DNA from: an uncultured bacterium
GTDB taxonomy: Bacteria > Spirochaetota > UBA4802 > JAGODF01
Direction: 5' to 3'
Length of the DNA: 60,109 nt
Assembly (NCBI GenBank): GCA_937921485.1
Contig: CAKZSV010000050.1
Location: 1-60,109 of the forward strand
The notes under the pieces were generated by a model. It saw only the letters and a list, made by a program, of their open reading frames with translations. It was not told where the DNA came from and did no database searches. Below, in pieces: positions 27,041 through 35,316 of this stretch. Numbering within the stretch: the first letter of the stretch is position 1; the number at the start of each line of letters is the position of its first letter. A program made the position numbers and the translations under genes.

Positions 27041-27208
27041 ATGATAGATACGAAACTTCTGGAAATTTTAGCCTGCCCGGCATGCAGGGGGGATGTTGAA
27101 TACGATATGAAAAATGAGAAAATTATCTGCGTGGAGTGCGGGCGGAAATATCCCGTGAAAGACGGCATACCCGTGATGCTCGTCGAGGAAGCGGAAGGCG
27201 GCAAATAA
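27041..27208 (+). CDS. Trm112-family zinc-binding small protein
   Basis: This 55-residue protein has two CX2C pairs, CPAC (C12, C15) and CVEC (C30, C33), which form the zinc knuckle of the Trm112/YcaR fold. The family features LLEILACPACRG, ICVECGRKYPVKDGIPVML and a short acidic end are all present. Bacterial members are small and often act as partners of methyltransferases or as helper proteins of unknown role. GAGAGG lies just before the ATG. It is too short for most automated ORF filters but is well supported. Confidence 0.92.
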   Translation: MIDTKLLEILACPACRGDVEYDMKNEKIICVECGRKYPVKDGIPVMLVEEAEGGK

Positions 27209-27366
27209 CCCCCATGTTTTAATAATTGAATTGACAAATTCTTTAATGAGGCGGGCACTACCATTCCGATGCTCATTTGAATTATTTCCGCCCGTCAATG
27301 CGGCTGCTTGGAGGGTGGAATTATTTTGCGGCTATCATCACGTGAAAATATGCAGGGAGATTGTAT

Positions 27367-28500
27367 ATGCGGAAAGAGGATTTAAACTGGAAGAATATTG
27401 TCTGGTATATCATAATTGGATTTTTTACGCTCATTATTGTGATATCGTTCGGAATGCCCGATTTCCTCTCGCGCATCGGCCGCAACGAGCTTATGGTGGC
27501 AATGGTGAACGGTGAAATGATTGACCGGCTTGCCTTTGTCCGGTTCCGCGATACTATGGGAAGAGGGGTGAAGGCGAAATCGGAAAAAGATGTTGCGCGC
27601 GCCATTTTAAATGCCCTCATCGAGCATCGCCTGCAGATTCAGAAGGCGAAAGAGCTGGGTATCACCGTTTCCGATGAGCGGGTGAGAGGTTTCATTCAGA
27701 GCATCCCGATTTTCAAAAACTCACTCGGCTCTTTCGACCAGGAACAATACAAACGCTATCTCAATCATTACCATTTTAACAAAGCCGAGTATTTCCTCTA
27801 TGTGAAGGACAATCTCATCAGCAGCGATTTTTACGAACTCATCGAGTCGGGCATCACCGTGTCGCCGGATGAGGTGATTGCCGAGAGCGCCATCGAAAAT
27901 TCGAAGATTCAGGTGCGCTACGGCTTCATTTCCAACTGGGCGCTGAAGAAGATGTTCAAAACCGAGCTTGCGGTGAACGAGGCGGAGCTTGTGGCCGAGA
28001 TGAAGAAAAATCCGGACAGGGCAAAGTCCGATGCGGCCGCGGCGATGGTGAAGCTCGAAGCGAAAAAATTCGAACAGCTTCGCGGCAAAGTGCTCGGAAA
28101 AATAGAAATGTATGCCCGACAGGGCAAGCCCTTCGCGGATGTGGCAAAGGAATTTGCTGCAGAGGTTTCGCTTTCTCCTGAATTCAGGGGCGGCGATGAC
28201 CTCCTGAACGAAAAAACGCCGAAATACCTTCTGGCGCTGGCTTTAGACAGCGTGTTCCTCGAAGACTGCCTGATGCTTGAGCCGGGTAAGACTTCCCGTG
28301 CTATACCCATCTCGGACGGCATTGTCTTTTTTACGCCGGTGAAGAAGGAAATCTCATTTGCAGAACCGGATGCCGAGAATTATGAAAAAATACATAAAAA
28401 ATTGTTGAAAGAAAGAATGAATGCTGTATATGCATCTATGATGGGTTCTTTTGTGCGCCAGGCGAAAATAACCATCAACCCGAAATTCGCTGAAAATTAA
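27367..28500 (+). CDS. SurA/PpiD-like periplasmic folding factor with degenerate parvulin region
   Basis: I use the ATG at 27367 (GGGAG seven bases ahead) rather than an in-frame TTG six bases earlier. The 377-residue product has a short cytoplasmic N-terminus and one TM (about 12-32), which anchors it like PpiD. The SurA_N-like region follows (VNGEMIDRLAFVRFRD, HRLQIQKAKELGITVSDERVRGFI, then GSFDQEQYKRYLNHYHFNKAEY). The C-terminal part has the order of a parvulin domain (KPFADVAKEFAAEVS, then SDGIVFFTPVKK) but without the full catalytic pattern. It is likely a chaperone for outer-membrane or exported proteins. Confidence 0.82.
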   Translation: MRKEDLNWKNIVWYIIIGFFTLIIVISFGMPDFLSRIGRNELMVAMVNGEMIDRLAFVRFRDTMGRGVKAKSEKDVARAILNALIEHRLQIQKAKELGITVSDERVRGFIQSIPIFKNSLGSFDQEQYKRYLNHYHFNKAEYFLYVKDNLISSDFYELIESGITVSPDEVIAESAIENSKIQVRYGFISNWALKKMFKTELAVNEAELVAEMKKNPDRAKSDAAAAMVKLEAKKFEQLRGKVLGKIEMYARQGKPFADVAKEFAAEVSLSPEFRGGDDLLNEKTPKYLLALALDSVFLEDCLMLEPGKTSRAIPISDGIVFFTPVKKEISFAEPDAENYEKIHKKLLKERMNAVYASMMGSFVRQAKITINPKFAEN

Positions 28501-28518
28501 CGTTTTAGGAGCTTCCCT

Positions 28519-28983
28519 ATGAACATTAATGCTGAATATATCAATCCTTTTCTTGAAGCGGCAAGCGCGGTATTCAAATCTATCATGGGTGTTGAATTGC
28601 GGAGAGGGAAGCTCAGCATAAAAGAGTATCCGGAACCTTCGCATGAAGTGGCTATCATCATCGGCATCACCGGCGCAGTAACAGGCGAGGTGGTGTACAG
28701 CATGAGCTACGGCATGGTCTATAAAATCGCAAGCATTCTTGCGCCGGGAATTACCGAAGATCAGGTAAAAACTGAATATAAAGACATCATCGGCGAGCTG
28801 GCGAATATGATTACCGGAAATGCGATGAATCTCTTTGCCTATTCGGGAAAACGAATTGAAATGACCACGCCCACCGTGATTGACGGAAAGAATTTCACCA
28901 TCACAATGGTGAAGCAAACCACTCTGGGGATTAATCTCTACAGCCCCTTCGGGCAGCTTGAGATGAACGTGGCGCTGAAATAG
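28519..28983 (+). CDS. cheX: CheX-like chemotaxis phosphatase
   Basis: The 154-residue protein starts with good RBS spacing (TAGGAG). It carries the CheC/CheX signature D-x3-E-x2-N-x21-P in DIIGELANMITGNAMNLF...TTP, with the acidic and amide residues that carry out dephosphorylation. A second hallmark is the IIIGITGAVTGEVVYSM beta region. CheX removes phosphate from CheY and resets flagellar switching. No other che gene is near. It may be cytoplasmic and work on response regulators elsewhere. Confidence 0.9.
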   Translation: MNINAEYINPFLEAASAVFKSIMGVELRRGKLSIKEYPEPSHEVAIIIGITGAVTGEVVYSMSYGMVYKIASILAPGITEDQVKTEYKDIIGELANMITGNAMNLFAYSGKRIEMTTPTVIDGKNFTITMVKQTTLGINLYSPFGQLEMNVALK

Positions 28984-29031
28984 CATGTGAGCTTTTGTGC
29001 AGAAGATGCCGCGTGGTGCGACAGCGCACTG

Positions 29032-30132
29032 CTATCGTTCGTGGCGGAAATATCGCTTTTCGAGGGATTTGAGTTCGCGCTTTACTCTCCGCAAAAGGGG
29101 AGAATCCGCAAAGTATGTATCGCCGTTCTCTGCTTTCTGAATGAAAATCCGATAAATTTTTCGCGAAACTTCAACATCGCGCAGCAGGGGGTCTTTTTCG
29201 TAGATCTGCCCAATCATGAAGTAGGCATCATCGATGGTTTCACGGTCGCCGTAGTGGCGGATAATTTTCACCGCGGCCTCAAGCGCCTGATGCCCCTTTT
29301 TTTCCTGAAGAAAAATCTGACTCAAATGCACAAGCGCATCGTCTGCCAGCGAAGTCTGCGGGTACTGTGTCGAAAGGCGATACAGGGTGGCAATGGCATC
29401 GTCTTTTTTCCCCATGCCGATCTGCGCTTCCGCCAGATGGTACAGCGATGCGGGATATTCGCCGGACCCGGCCGGAACCGCAAGGAGTTCTTCCGATGCT
29501 TTTGAGAAATTTCCCAGGCGCATATACGCCTTCCCGGAGTAAATAAGTGCGCTGTGGAGACGGGGAGATTCTTTGTGTTTGCTCTTCAGCTCGTCGAATG
29601 ACTTTATGGACGCATCGAAAAGGTTGGCATTGAAAAAATCGATGCCCGATTTGTAGAGGGCTTCGTCGGCGGATGCCTGGCCTTTCGCGTCGGATTTCTT
29701 TTTCCGGTCTTTGGTGATTACTGATTTCTCTTCTTTGGGTATTGTTTCAGCCGCATCGCCTTCCTCTTTTATGGAAGGCACAGCAGTTTCAGATTCTTTT
29801 TTCGGGGTGATGTCTCCCGGGGACGGTTCTGCCTTTTTTGGGGGAAGCACCTGCGGTGTGAGTTTTTCCTGCGGTACCGGTTTTTTCTCAATGGGTGCGG
29901 GATCTTTTTTCTGTATCTGAGATTTCTCTGGAATCTGGGGAGCCGGCTTTGTCTTCGGTTCTTCCTGCTGGATTTTTTCCCCGCCGATAATTTTTTTTAC
30001 AATGTCTTCCGCTCTGTTTTCGTCGCAGGATGCCCTCTTCTGCAACAGCAATTCCGCCGCAGAATAGATCGCGAGCGTCATTATGATGAACGCGATGGGC
30101 CGCACGTATTTCAATTGGAAGGATAATTTCAT
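29032..30132 (-). CDS. TPR-repeat protein with Pro/Lys-rich N-terminal region
   Basis: The 366-residue product begins with a membrane anchor or signal (about 8-28), followed by a 100-residue Pro/Lys/Glu-rich spacer (APQIPEKSQIQKKDPAP..., KPVPQEKLTPQVLPPK) that resembles the periplasm-spanning linker of TonB-type proteins. A TPR-like tail (about 150-360) has repeats such as LYKSGIDFFNANLFDASIKSF and SLYHLAEAQIGMGKKDDAIATLY. It resembles YbgF/CpoB-type envelope coordinators. It is downstream of two other membrane proteins in the same orientation, so a cell-envelope complex is possible. The role is inference. Confidence 0.75.
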   Translation of the reverse strand: MKLSFQLKYVRPIAFIIMTLAIYSAAELLLQKRASCDENRAEDIVKKIIGGEKIQQEEPKTKPAPQIPEKSQIQKKDPAPIEKKPVPQEKLTPQVLPPKKAEPSPGDITPKKESETAVPSIKEEGDAAETIPKEEKSVITKDRKKKSDAKGQASADEALYKSGIDFFNANLFDASIKSFDELKSKHKESPRLHSALIYSGKAYMRLGNFSKASEELLAVPAGSGEYPASLYHLAEAQIGMGKKDDAIATLYRLSTQYPQTSLADDALVHLSQIFLQEKKGHQALEAAVKIIRHYGDRETIDDAYFMIGQIYEKDPLLRDVEVSRKIYRIFIQKAENGDTYFADSPLLRRVKRELKSLEKRYFRHER

Positions 30133-30168
30133 CGTTCATATATCCGGCGGTATGGGCCGCCTGACGGC

Positions 30169-30843
30169 TCATTTATCAAGTACCGCAGGGCCTCTGTCAA
30201 GCGGTTTCGGTGATTTTTTGCCCTGTACCCGAATTGTTTTGCCGGATGAAATAGAGGAGGAATCGCTTTCTTTTGTTCCGCCGCGCACATCGACCCCGCT
30301 TTTTCGGGGAAGTGCTCCTTCTTCGGCATCGGGAGGTATCGTTTTGGGGGGTGATGCTGCATTTTTTTTGAAAAGCGGCTTCACGTCTGATTTTGCTGGT
30401 TTTTCATCGGTGCGGTCGATTTCAGAAAGCCTGTCGGTTTCCGCCGGTACCGCCGCTTTGTGTGGAGCCTCGGGCTCGACAATCGTTTCGCCCACGGATG
30501 GTTCCTGCCCGGCCTGCGCGGGGAAGAGAATGCGGCGAAGTTCCGGATCGGCAATCTCGTTGATCTGACCGCTTTCTATCATAGTCCGGGAAAAAGTTGT
30601 TTTCCTTGCCCGTTTCACGTCCACCTCGAAAATTTCATTGATGCTTGAAAAACTCGGCATGGCACCAATACGAGCTGCTTCTTTGCCTTTGTAAATGCCA
30701 AAGCCCACGCTTCCCGCGACAATCACGAAAGCTAAAAGGTATCCCACCTGTTTGATTGTTTCGAGCGTGCTCTTATCCATTCCGCTTATCAGGCGGTCAA
30801 TGCCTGAAAGTATTCGGGCAAGTATGTTGAAAACCGGGTTCAT
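30169..30843 (-). CDS. Hypothetical single-pass membrane protein
   Basis: The 224-residue protein has one transmembrane helix at about 35-52 (VGYLLAFVIVAGSVGFGIYKG) and a long C-terminal part of low complexity, rich in Pro, Lys, Glu, Ser and Ala, with no recognisable fold. Around residues 62-115 is a partly ordered stretch (PSFSSINEIFEVDVKRARKT). It lies between the LPP20-like and TPR-like genes (41- and 36-base gaps). A role as a scaffold in that group is possible. Confidence 0.65.
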   Translation of the reverse strand: MNPVFNILARILSGIDRLISGMDKSTLETIKQVGYLLAFVIVAGSVGFGIYKGKEAARIGAMPSFSSINEIFEVDVKRARKTTFSRTMIESGQINEIADPELRRILFPAQAGQEPSVGETIVEPEAPHKAAVPAETDRLSEIDRTDEKPAKSDVKPLFKKNAASPPKTIPPDAEEGALPRKSGVDVRGGTKESDSSSISSGKTIRVQGKKSPKPLDRGPAVLDK

Positions 30844-30884
30844 GGCGATTCAGCAATCCATTTTATCTGGTTTATGCACATTGA

Positions 30885-31778
30885 CTATTGATCCTTTGAA
30901 GAAAGAATAATAATAACATTGCAGTTTTTCAAGTTTTCTTTTGTCACCGGGCTGCCCAAAATTCTACGAGCGTCGCGATCGGAAATAACAGGGCAGCCCC
31001 GAAGCGCGCGTATCGCGGCGATGTAGTATGGACGCTGTCCGGCTTTTTTATGGGACATGGCTTCGTCTTCGGAACGGCAATACGATGCGAGGCCTGATTT
31101 TCGCGCACGGGATGCTTTTGCGAAACGTGGGCCGTATATTTCAAAGCCATGCTCGGTATAAACCGATGGAAGAAGCATCGGGCGGATGCCGAGCCCCCGG
31201 GCGTCTATAATCAACGAGGTATAATCCGTGCGTATCTTCGCGTCATCGCGCGCGGGTAAATCCTCCTCTGGAAAATCAAACGAGAGCGAGGAGATTATGT
31301 CGCCGAAACGGATAGCTGCCTCGCAGTGTGCAGAATAAAAACCGTCGGGTTTTTCTCTGAAAGCAACCAGATGCGCAATTGCTTCGGAAAGTTTGCTGCG
31401 CGCATCCTCTTTCTCGGCTATGATGTCGGCAATGGTTTTTTCGCCGTCGACGCGGATTTTGCGGATGGTGGCAGCAAGATTTTCAAGTGCAAGGTCTTTC
31501 GCGCGGATGTAGGTCTCTGACCGCGCGCGGCAAAGCGAGCTTTCCGTTTCGCTGACGGGCGATATTGGCATCCCTTTTGCATTCGTTTCAAAGGAAGCAG
31601 TGGCTTTTGATGAAATGGTGCCGGATTTCCAGTCGATTATGCCGTAGCGATGAATTTCCAGCATGCCTGCACCGCTGAGTGGGTTTTCGAGAAATATCAT
31701 AAAGCCTGCAAGCGCGATGGAATATGCGAGTGGTATCAGAGGAATTATCAGCAGATGCCGCACAAACTTTGTTGTCAT
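30885..31778 (-). CDS. Exported LPP20-like protein
   Basis: The 297-residue product has an N-terminal signal anchor (about 10-30). The pattern KDLALENLAATIRKIRVDGEKTI, then YTSLIIDARGLGIRPMLLPSVYTEHGFEIYGP, recalls LPP20-type lipoproteins and related spirochaetal surface proteins. The C-terminal CPVISDRDARRILGSPVTKENLKNCNVIIIL also fits that group. A Cys in the first 25 residues was not seen, so lipidation is not expected. It begins with ATG behind a weak GGAAT. It is probably periplasmic or surface exposed. The family assignment is tentative. Confidence 0.65.
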   Translation of the reverse strand: MTTKFVRHLLIIPLIPLAYSIALAGFMIFLENPLSGAGMLEIHRYGIIDWKSGTISSKATASFETNAKGMPISPVSETESSLCRARSETYIRAKDLALENLAATIRKIRVDGEKTIADIIAEKEDARSKLSEAIAHLVAFREKPDGFYSAHCEAAIRFGDIISSLSFDFPEEDLPARDDAKIRTDYTSLIIDARGLGIRPMLLPSVYTEHGFEIYGPRFAKASRARKSGLASYCRSEDEAMSHKKAGQRPYYIAAIRALRGCPVISDRDARRILGSPVTKENLKNCNVIIILSSKDQ

Positions 31779-31906
31779 TGTAATTCCAAATAGATTTATT
31801 TAAATGAAAATGCATTTCCTGCAAAGCAGTATTATTATCGGCACATGCGATGAGGTATCTTGATGAAGATTTACGCTGACTGAATCATGTGCATGGCGCA
31901 GAGCGG

Positions 31907-33613
31907 CTATAACAATTGCTCAAGGCAATTGCGGAGTTTCATAAGATATGGGCGGATGCGTTCTATTGCCCTGATGATATCGTTTGCTAAAAGTTCCGCA
32001 GCGCGTTTTGCGGAAAGTTCCGGGTGTCTGGCAAGATATACATGCGTTTTTTTGAGCATCGGCGCAATGACCGGTGCCGCCTTCCCCTTGATGCCCTCGT
32101 TAATAATGAATTCGGAGTGTACCGTGTCGCCGCGTGCTTTCTCTGTGATGGCGTCGAATGCCGAAAGGACCTCGCCCGCGGCTTCGTATAGCCTCCTGGG
32201 TTTTGATGATGATGTAGATGAAAGTGCCTCCGCGATTATCGCCTCCGGCGTTGTGCGGGGTTGCGGAAGTTGCGCCAAAATCCGGGCAAGCGGCATTTCA
32301 ATCGTATTGGCGATCCGCGCGCCGCCTTCGGTCGCGTTGATGACCTTCACGGGGACTTTACCGGCTGAATCGGCAAACCAGCCGCGGTACAGGTCGAAAA
32401 CAAAATCGGATATCACCGTTCCTTTGCCGCCGTACGCTTCCACGTACTTAGCCTTTCGCTTTCTGATGACATTCTGATTGATGCATTCAAGATTTTGAAA
32501 TCGATTGATGAGCGCAATCCATTCCTCGTTATGATGGCTCCCCGTGCAGTGTATCTCTCTGCCGGTGTAGGCCAGATCCTGGCCGATGAGCACAATCGGC
32601 GCGCAGCCTGCATTGAGCAAAAGGTCGAAGGCGCTTGTGGCAACCGATCCTCCGGATTGAATATCGCCGGGAGAATCCACCCATTTTTCAAGCCAGTCCA
32701 CCAGCGGAGTTGTTTCGCGGAGTACTCTCCCGTCGGCTGTGGTGATGAATTTTGAAGTGGTGCTGAGCATCCTTGTGCCTTTCCAGGCTCGAAGAACCGC
32801 CGGGCAGCTTACCAGATCTGCAAGGAGAACCGACGCATTTTCCCGGACACCCAGGAAATGGCGCACACTGTGCCGCTGGGCATCTAAGGTCATCACGATA
32901 TGCGGGGTGATGCCGTGCTTTTCAAGAATCTTTAGAGCGGTATCCACGCAGACGATAAGAGCTTTTTCTCCCACCTGTTTTAGAATCTCGACATTTGTGC
33001 GAAGCGATGGCCCGGCTGAGACGATGATGCCGGCCATGCCGCGAAATTTTCCAAACAGGGACGCGACCGGCAGCGCGCCGAACAAATAATGAGCATTGCT
33101 TAGAATGTTTTCCACCCACCGTTCGGCGAATTCAAACCGCGTGAGCATGTCGCTCAGGCGCGAAGAGAAATACTGATGCACGTCTTTTTCGAGCGCATCA
33201 TAAAAATCTTTAAAAAGGAGATAGGACGGGCGGTGGCGGAATACCACGGCACCCCGAAACGATGCCATATCGATGAATTCGAGCGCATCAGGAATATCCG
33301 CATTTGATGTGATAAGAGGGATATTTTTCAGCGCTTCGGGATTGATACGCTGTGCAATTTCAATGAGCTCCCGGTCTTTTTCTAAAACGATTATCTGCAA
33401 AGAAGGATGCGTCCGTCTGATTTCAGTCAGGTGATACCCCAATCCCAGCCCGCATACGATGATAACGCTTGCTCTTCCGGGTGAAAATGTTTCGATTGTT
33501 TTTTTTGCCTCTTTCAAAGGGTCGTACGCAGAGTGAATGCGCGTGTGCCCTTTGTCCGCGTACACAAGTGTGGGAAGCCCCGAAGGAGTGTCCTGTACAA
33601 GGTAGGTGCCCAT
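31907..33613 (-). CDS. MAF/DUF115 protein (motility-associated glycosyltransferase family)
   Basis: The 568-residue protein has an N-terminal Rossmann-like region (SVIIVCGLGLGYHLTEI, then LQIIVLEKDRE). The central DUF115 domain (about 210-380) shows GIIVSAGPSLRTNVEIL, ALIVCVDTALKILEKHGITPHIVMTLD, and APIVLIGQDLAYTGREIHCTGS. MAF proteins decorate flagellin with pseudaminic or legionaminic acid-type sugars in Campylobacter, Clostridium and others. No flagellin or nonulosonate gene lies in the window. It starts four bases after the stop of the HDOD gene, so co-transcription is likely. Confidence 0.88.
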   Translation of the reverse strand: MGTYLVQDTPSGLPTLVYADKGHTRIHSAYDPLKEAKKTIETFSPGRASVIIVCGLGLGYHLTEIRRTHPSLQIIVLEKDRELIEIAQRINPEALKNIPLITSNADIPDALEFIDMASFRGAVVFRHRPSYLLFKDFYDALEKDVHQYFSSRLSDMLTRFEFAERWVENILSNAHYLFGALPVASLFGKFRGMAGIIVSAGPSLRTNVEILKQVGEKALIVCVDTALKILEKHGITPHIVMTLDAQRHSVRHFLGVRENASVLLADLVSCPAVLRAWKGTRMLSTTSKFITTADGRVLRETTPLVDWLEKWVDSPGDIQSGGSVATSAFDLLLNAGCAPIVLIGQDLAYTGREIHCTGSHHNEEWIALINRFQNLECINQNVIRKRKAKYVEAYGGKGTVISDFVFDLYRGWFADSAGKVPVKVINATEGGARIANTIEMPLARILAQLPQPRTTPEAIIAEALSSTSSSKPRRLYEAAGEVLSAFDAITEKARGDTVHSEFIINEGIKGKAAPVIAPMLKKTHVYLARHPELSAKRAAELLANDIIRAIERIRPYLMKLRNCLEQLL

Positions 33614-33617
33614 CGGT

Positions 33618-35105
33618 TCAGGTCTGTGATTCCGGTTCTAATCGGTTGCTAATCTCCTGGTGAAGCTTTTGCAGTTGTTCGACAGACGTGATGCCGTACC
33701 GCTCAAGGACTTCTCCTTCAAAGTAAAAATAGTCGTACTTCTTCGACTCGACTCCGCAGAACATGTTTGCAAGGTAGGTGATGTTCACCTGGTCGCGGAA
33801 TTCTTCGGGACAATTGAGCGGCGAATGATGCTGCCGTATGGACTGGGTGAGATAGTCGGGAAACAACCAGTGCTGCGCGATGAGCTCGCCGATGCTCGAA
33901 TGGCTGATGCCGATGGAAACCTCCTCCATGATGGTGGATGTTCGGATTTTGCGGTTGTTTACGATTTCCGAAATCCAGTTGGTAAGTTCAAGATTTGTCG
34001 AAAGCAGAACGATTTTTCCGAGGTCGTGCAAAAGCCCTGCAAGATACACGCTTTCCACAATTTTTTGAAGTCTGAATTTCATCGCCAGGAGGCGCGCGTA
34101 GTACGCGGTTTTATTGCAATGGCTCCATATCTGTTCGAATTTCGAAAAACGCTTGTCTAGGATCTGGCGGGCGCTTGCAGCCATGAGAATTGCGTTGAGA
34201 TTTTTAAGTCCGATCGTCATGATAGCTTCGTTCACATTTTCAACTCGTTTGGATGTGATGAATCCCGCCGAGTTGGACAGCTTCATGACTTCAGAAGTGA
34301 GCGCCGGGTCAACCATGATTTTGTTCGATATTTCAGCGATCGACGAGTCGGGATCGTGGCAGAGGCGCTGAAGCTCGATTATGTTTTTAGGAAATGTCGG
34401 AATGCCCTCCACCTGGCGGATGATTTCCTGCTTTATGTTGGTGGTAATTTCCTGCGGGCGAAGCTCATTCGGAATGAGGAGTTCGCAGTTTGTTGCAGTG
34501 CCGTTGCTGGAAATTTTGTACGATTCCACGCCGATGCCGGAGTTTTTCAAAAGGAGTGTCACCAGAACGATTCCAAGGCCGGCTCCTTCGGTGCTGTCGT
34601 ACACTTCTTCGTATGCTTCGCTGAAGTCATTGAAGGAACGCGCCTTTTCCATCCTGAGTTTAATGCGGTCGAGCTCCTCCGGCAGAATTGGGGTATTGTT
34701 GGTGACGTTTATCACAGCGCCTTTAGGAGTTTTCTGTATTCGGACTCTGATCCTGAGCGAGCTTTTACTGAGCTTCTCGCGTATGGTTTCAAGCTCTCCG
34801 ACGATTTCATTGCGGAAGCGCGCCATGCCCTGCGCGTATTGCATGGGATCGGTGATGTCCATGCCCTCTTCCTGAAAGAAAATACGTTTCGCGTTGGCTT
34901 TTGCGGCATTGATGATGATTTCCCTCTGAATGGTGACGAGGGTATCTAAAAGATATATGAAATCCATCTTGGCAAGTATTTTCGCAAAGATAGAATTGAG
35001 CGATTTCATCACATTCTGGTCGGGGTAATAAAACGCCACGGTGACGGGCTCGCCCGATTCGAATTTGCTGAGGATTTCCATCGATTTCATTGCATCTATT
35101 GCCAT
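33618..35105 (-). CDS. GHKL-ATPase-like and HDOD fusion protein
   Basis: The 495-residue protein has two parts. Residues 60-215 contain an N-box-like helix (EIIINAAKANAKR, N66 and N71), a variant G1 loop (VTNNTP near 135-139), and a G2-like glycine loop (E173-G-A-G-L-G), the order seen in histidine-kinase/GHKL ATPases. Residues about 222-430 are an HDOD domain (IPTFPKNIIELQRLCHDPDSSIAEISNKI, ...LAGLLHDLGKIVLL). The HDOD residues lack the full HD catalytic set, as is usual. It has no phospho-acceptor His, so it may bind ATP or act as an anti-sigma-type kinase. This is inference. Confidence 0.75.
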   Translation of the reverse strand: MAIDAMKSMEILSKFESGEPVTVAFYYPDQNVMKSLNSIFAKILAKMDFIYLLDTLVTIQREIIINAAKANAKRIFFQEEGMDITDPMQYAQGMARFRNEIVGELETIREKLSKSSLRIRVRIQKTPKGAVINVTNNTPILPEELDRIKLRMEKARSFNDFSEAYEEVYDSTEGAGLGIVLVTLLLKNSGIGVESYKISSNGTATNCELLIPNELRPQEITTNIKQEIIRQVEGIPTFPKNIIELQRLCHDPDSSIAEISNKIMVDPALTSEVMKLSNSAGFITSKRVENVNEAIMTIGLKNLNAILMAASARQILDKRFSKFEQIWSHCNKTAYYARLLAMKFRLQKIVESVYLAGLLHDLGKIVLLSTNLELTNWISEIVNNRKIRTSTIMEEVSIGISHSSIGELIAQHWLFPDYLTQSIRQHHSPLNCPEEFRDQVNITYLANMFCGVESKKYDYFYFEGEVLERYGITSVEQLQKLHQEISNRLEPESQT

Positions 35106-35316
35106 GGCAGTGTTCCTTATAAGGCTTTATAAAAATCAGAAATCGCAAACGAAATGATACATGTGCAAAGCTGGATGTCCAATCCGCAGGAGTTATGAAT
35201 TGTTGCGAGCATCCAGATACACTATCGGTTTAAATTCCGAAAAAACGAATATTGCAGAAAATAATTTTTGTCAATCTGAAATGCGGTGAAAATTGCAATA
35301 AACCCATTTGGGCGAA

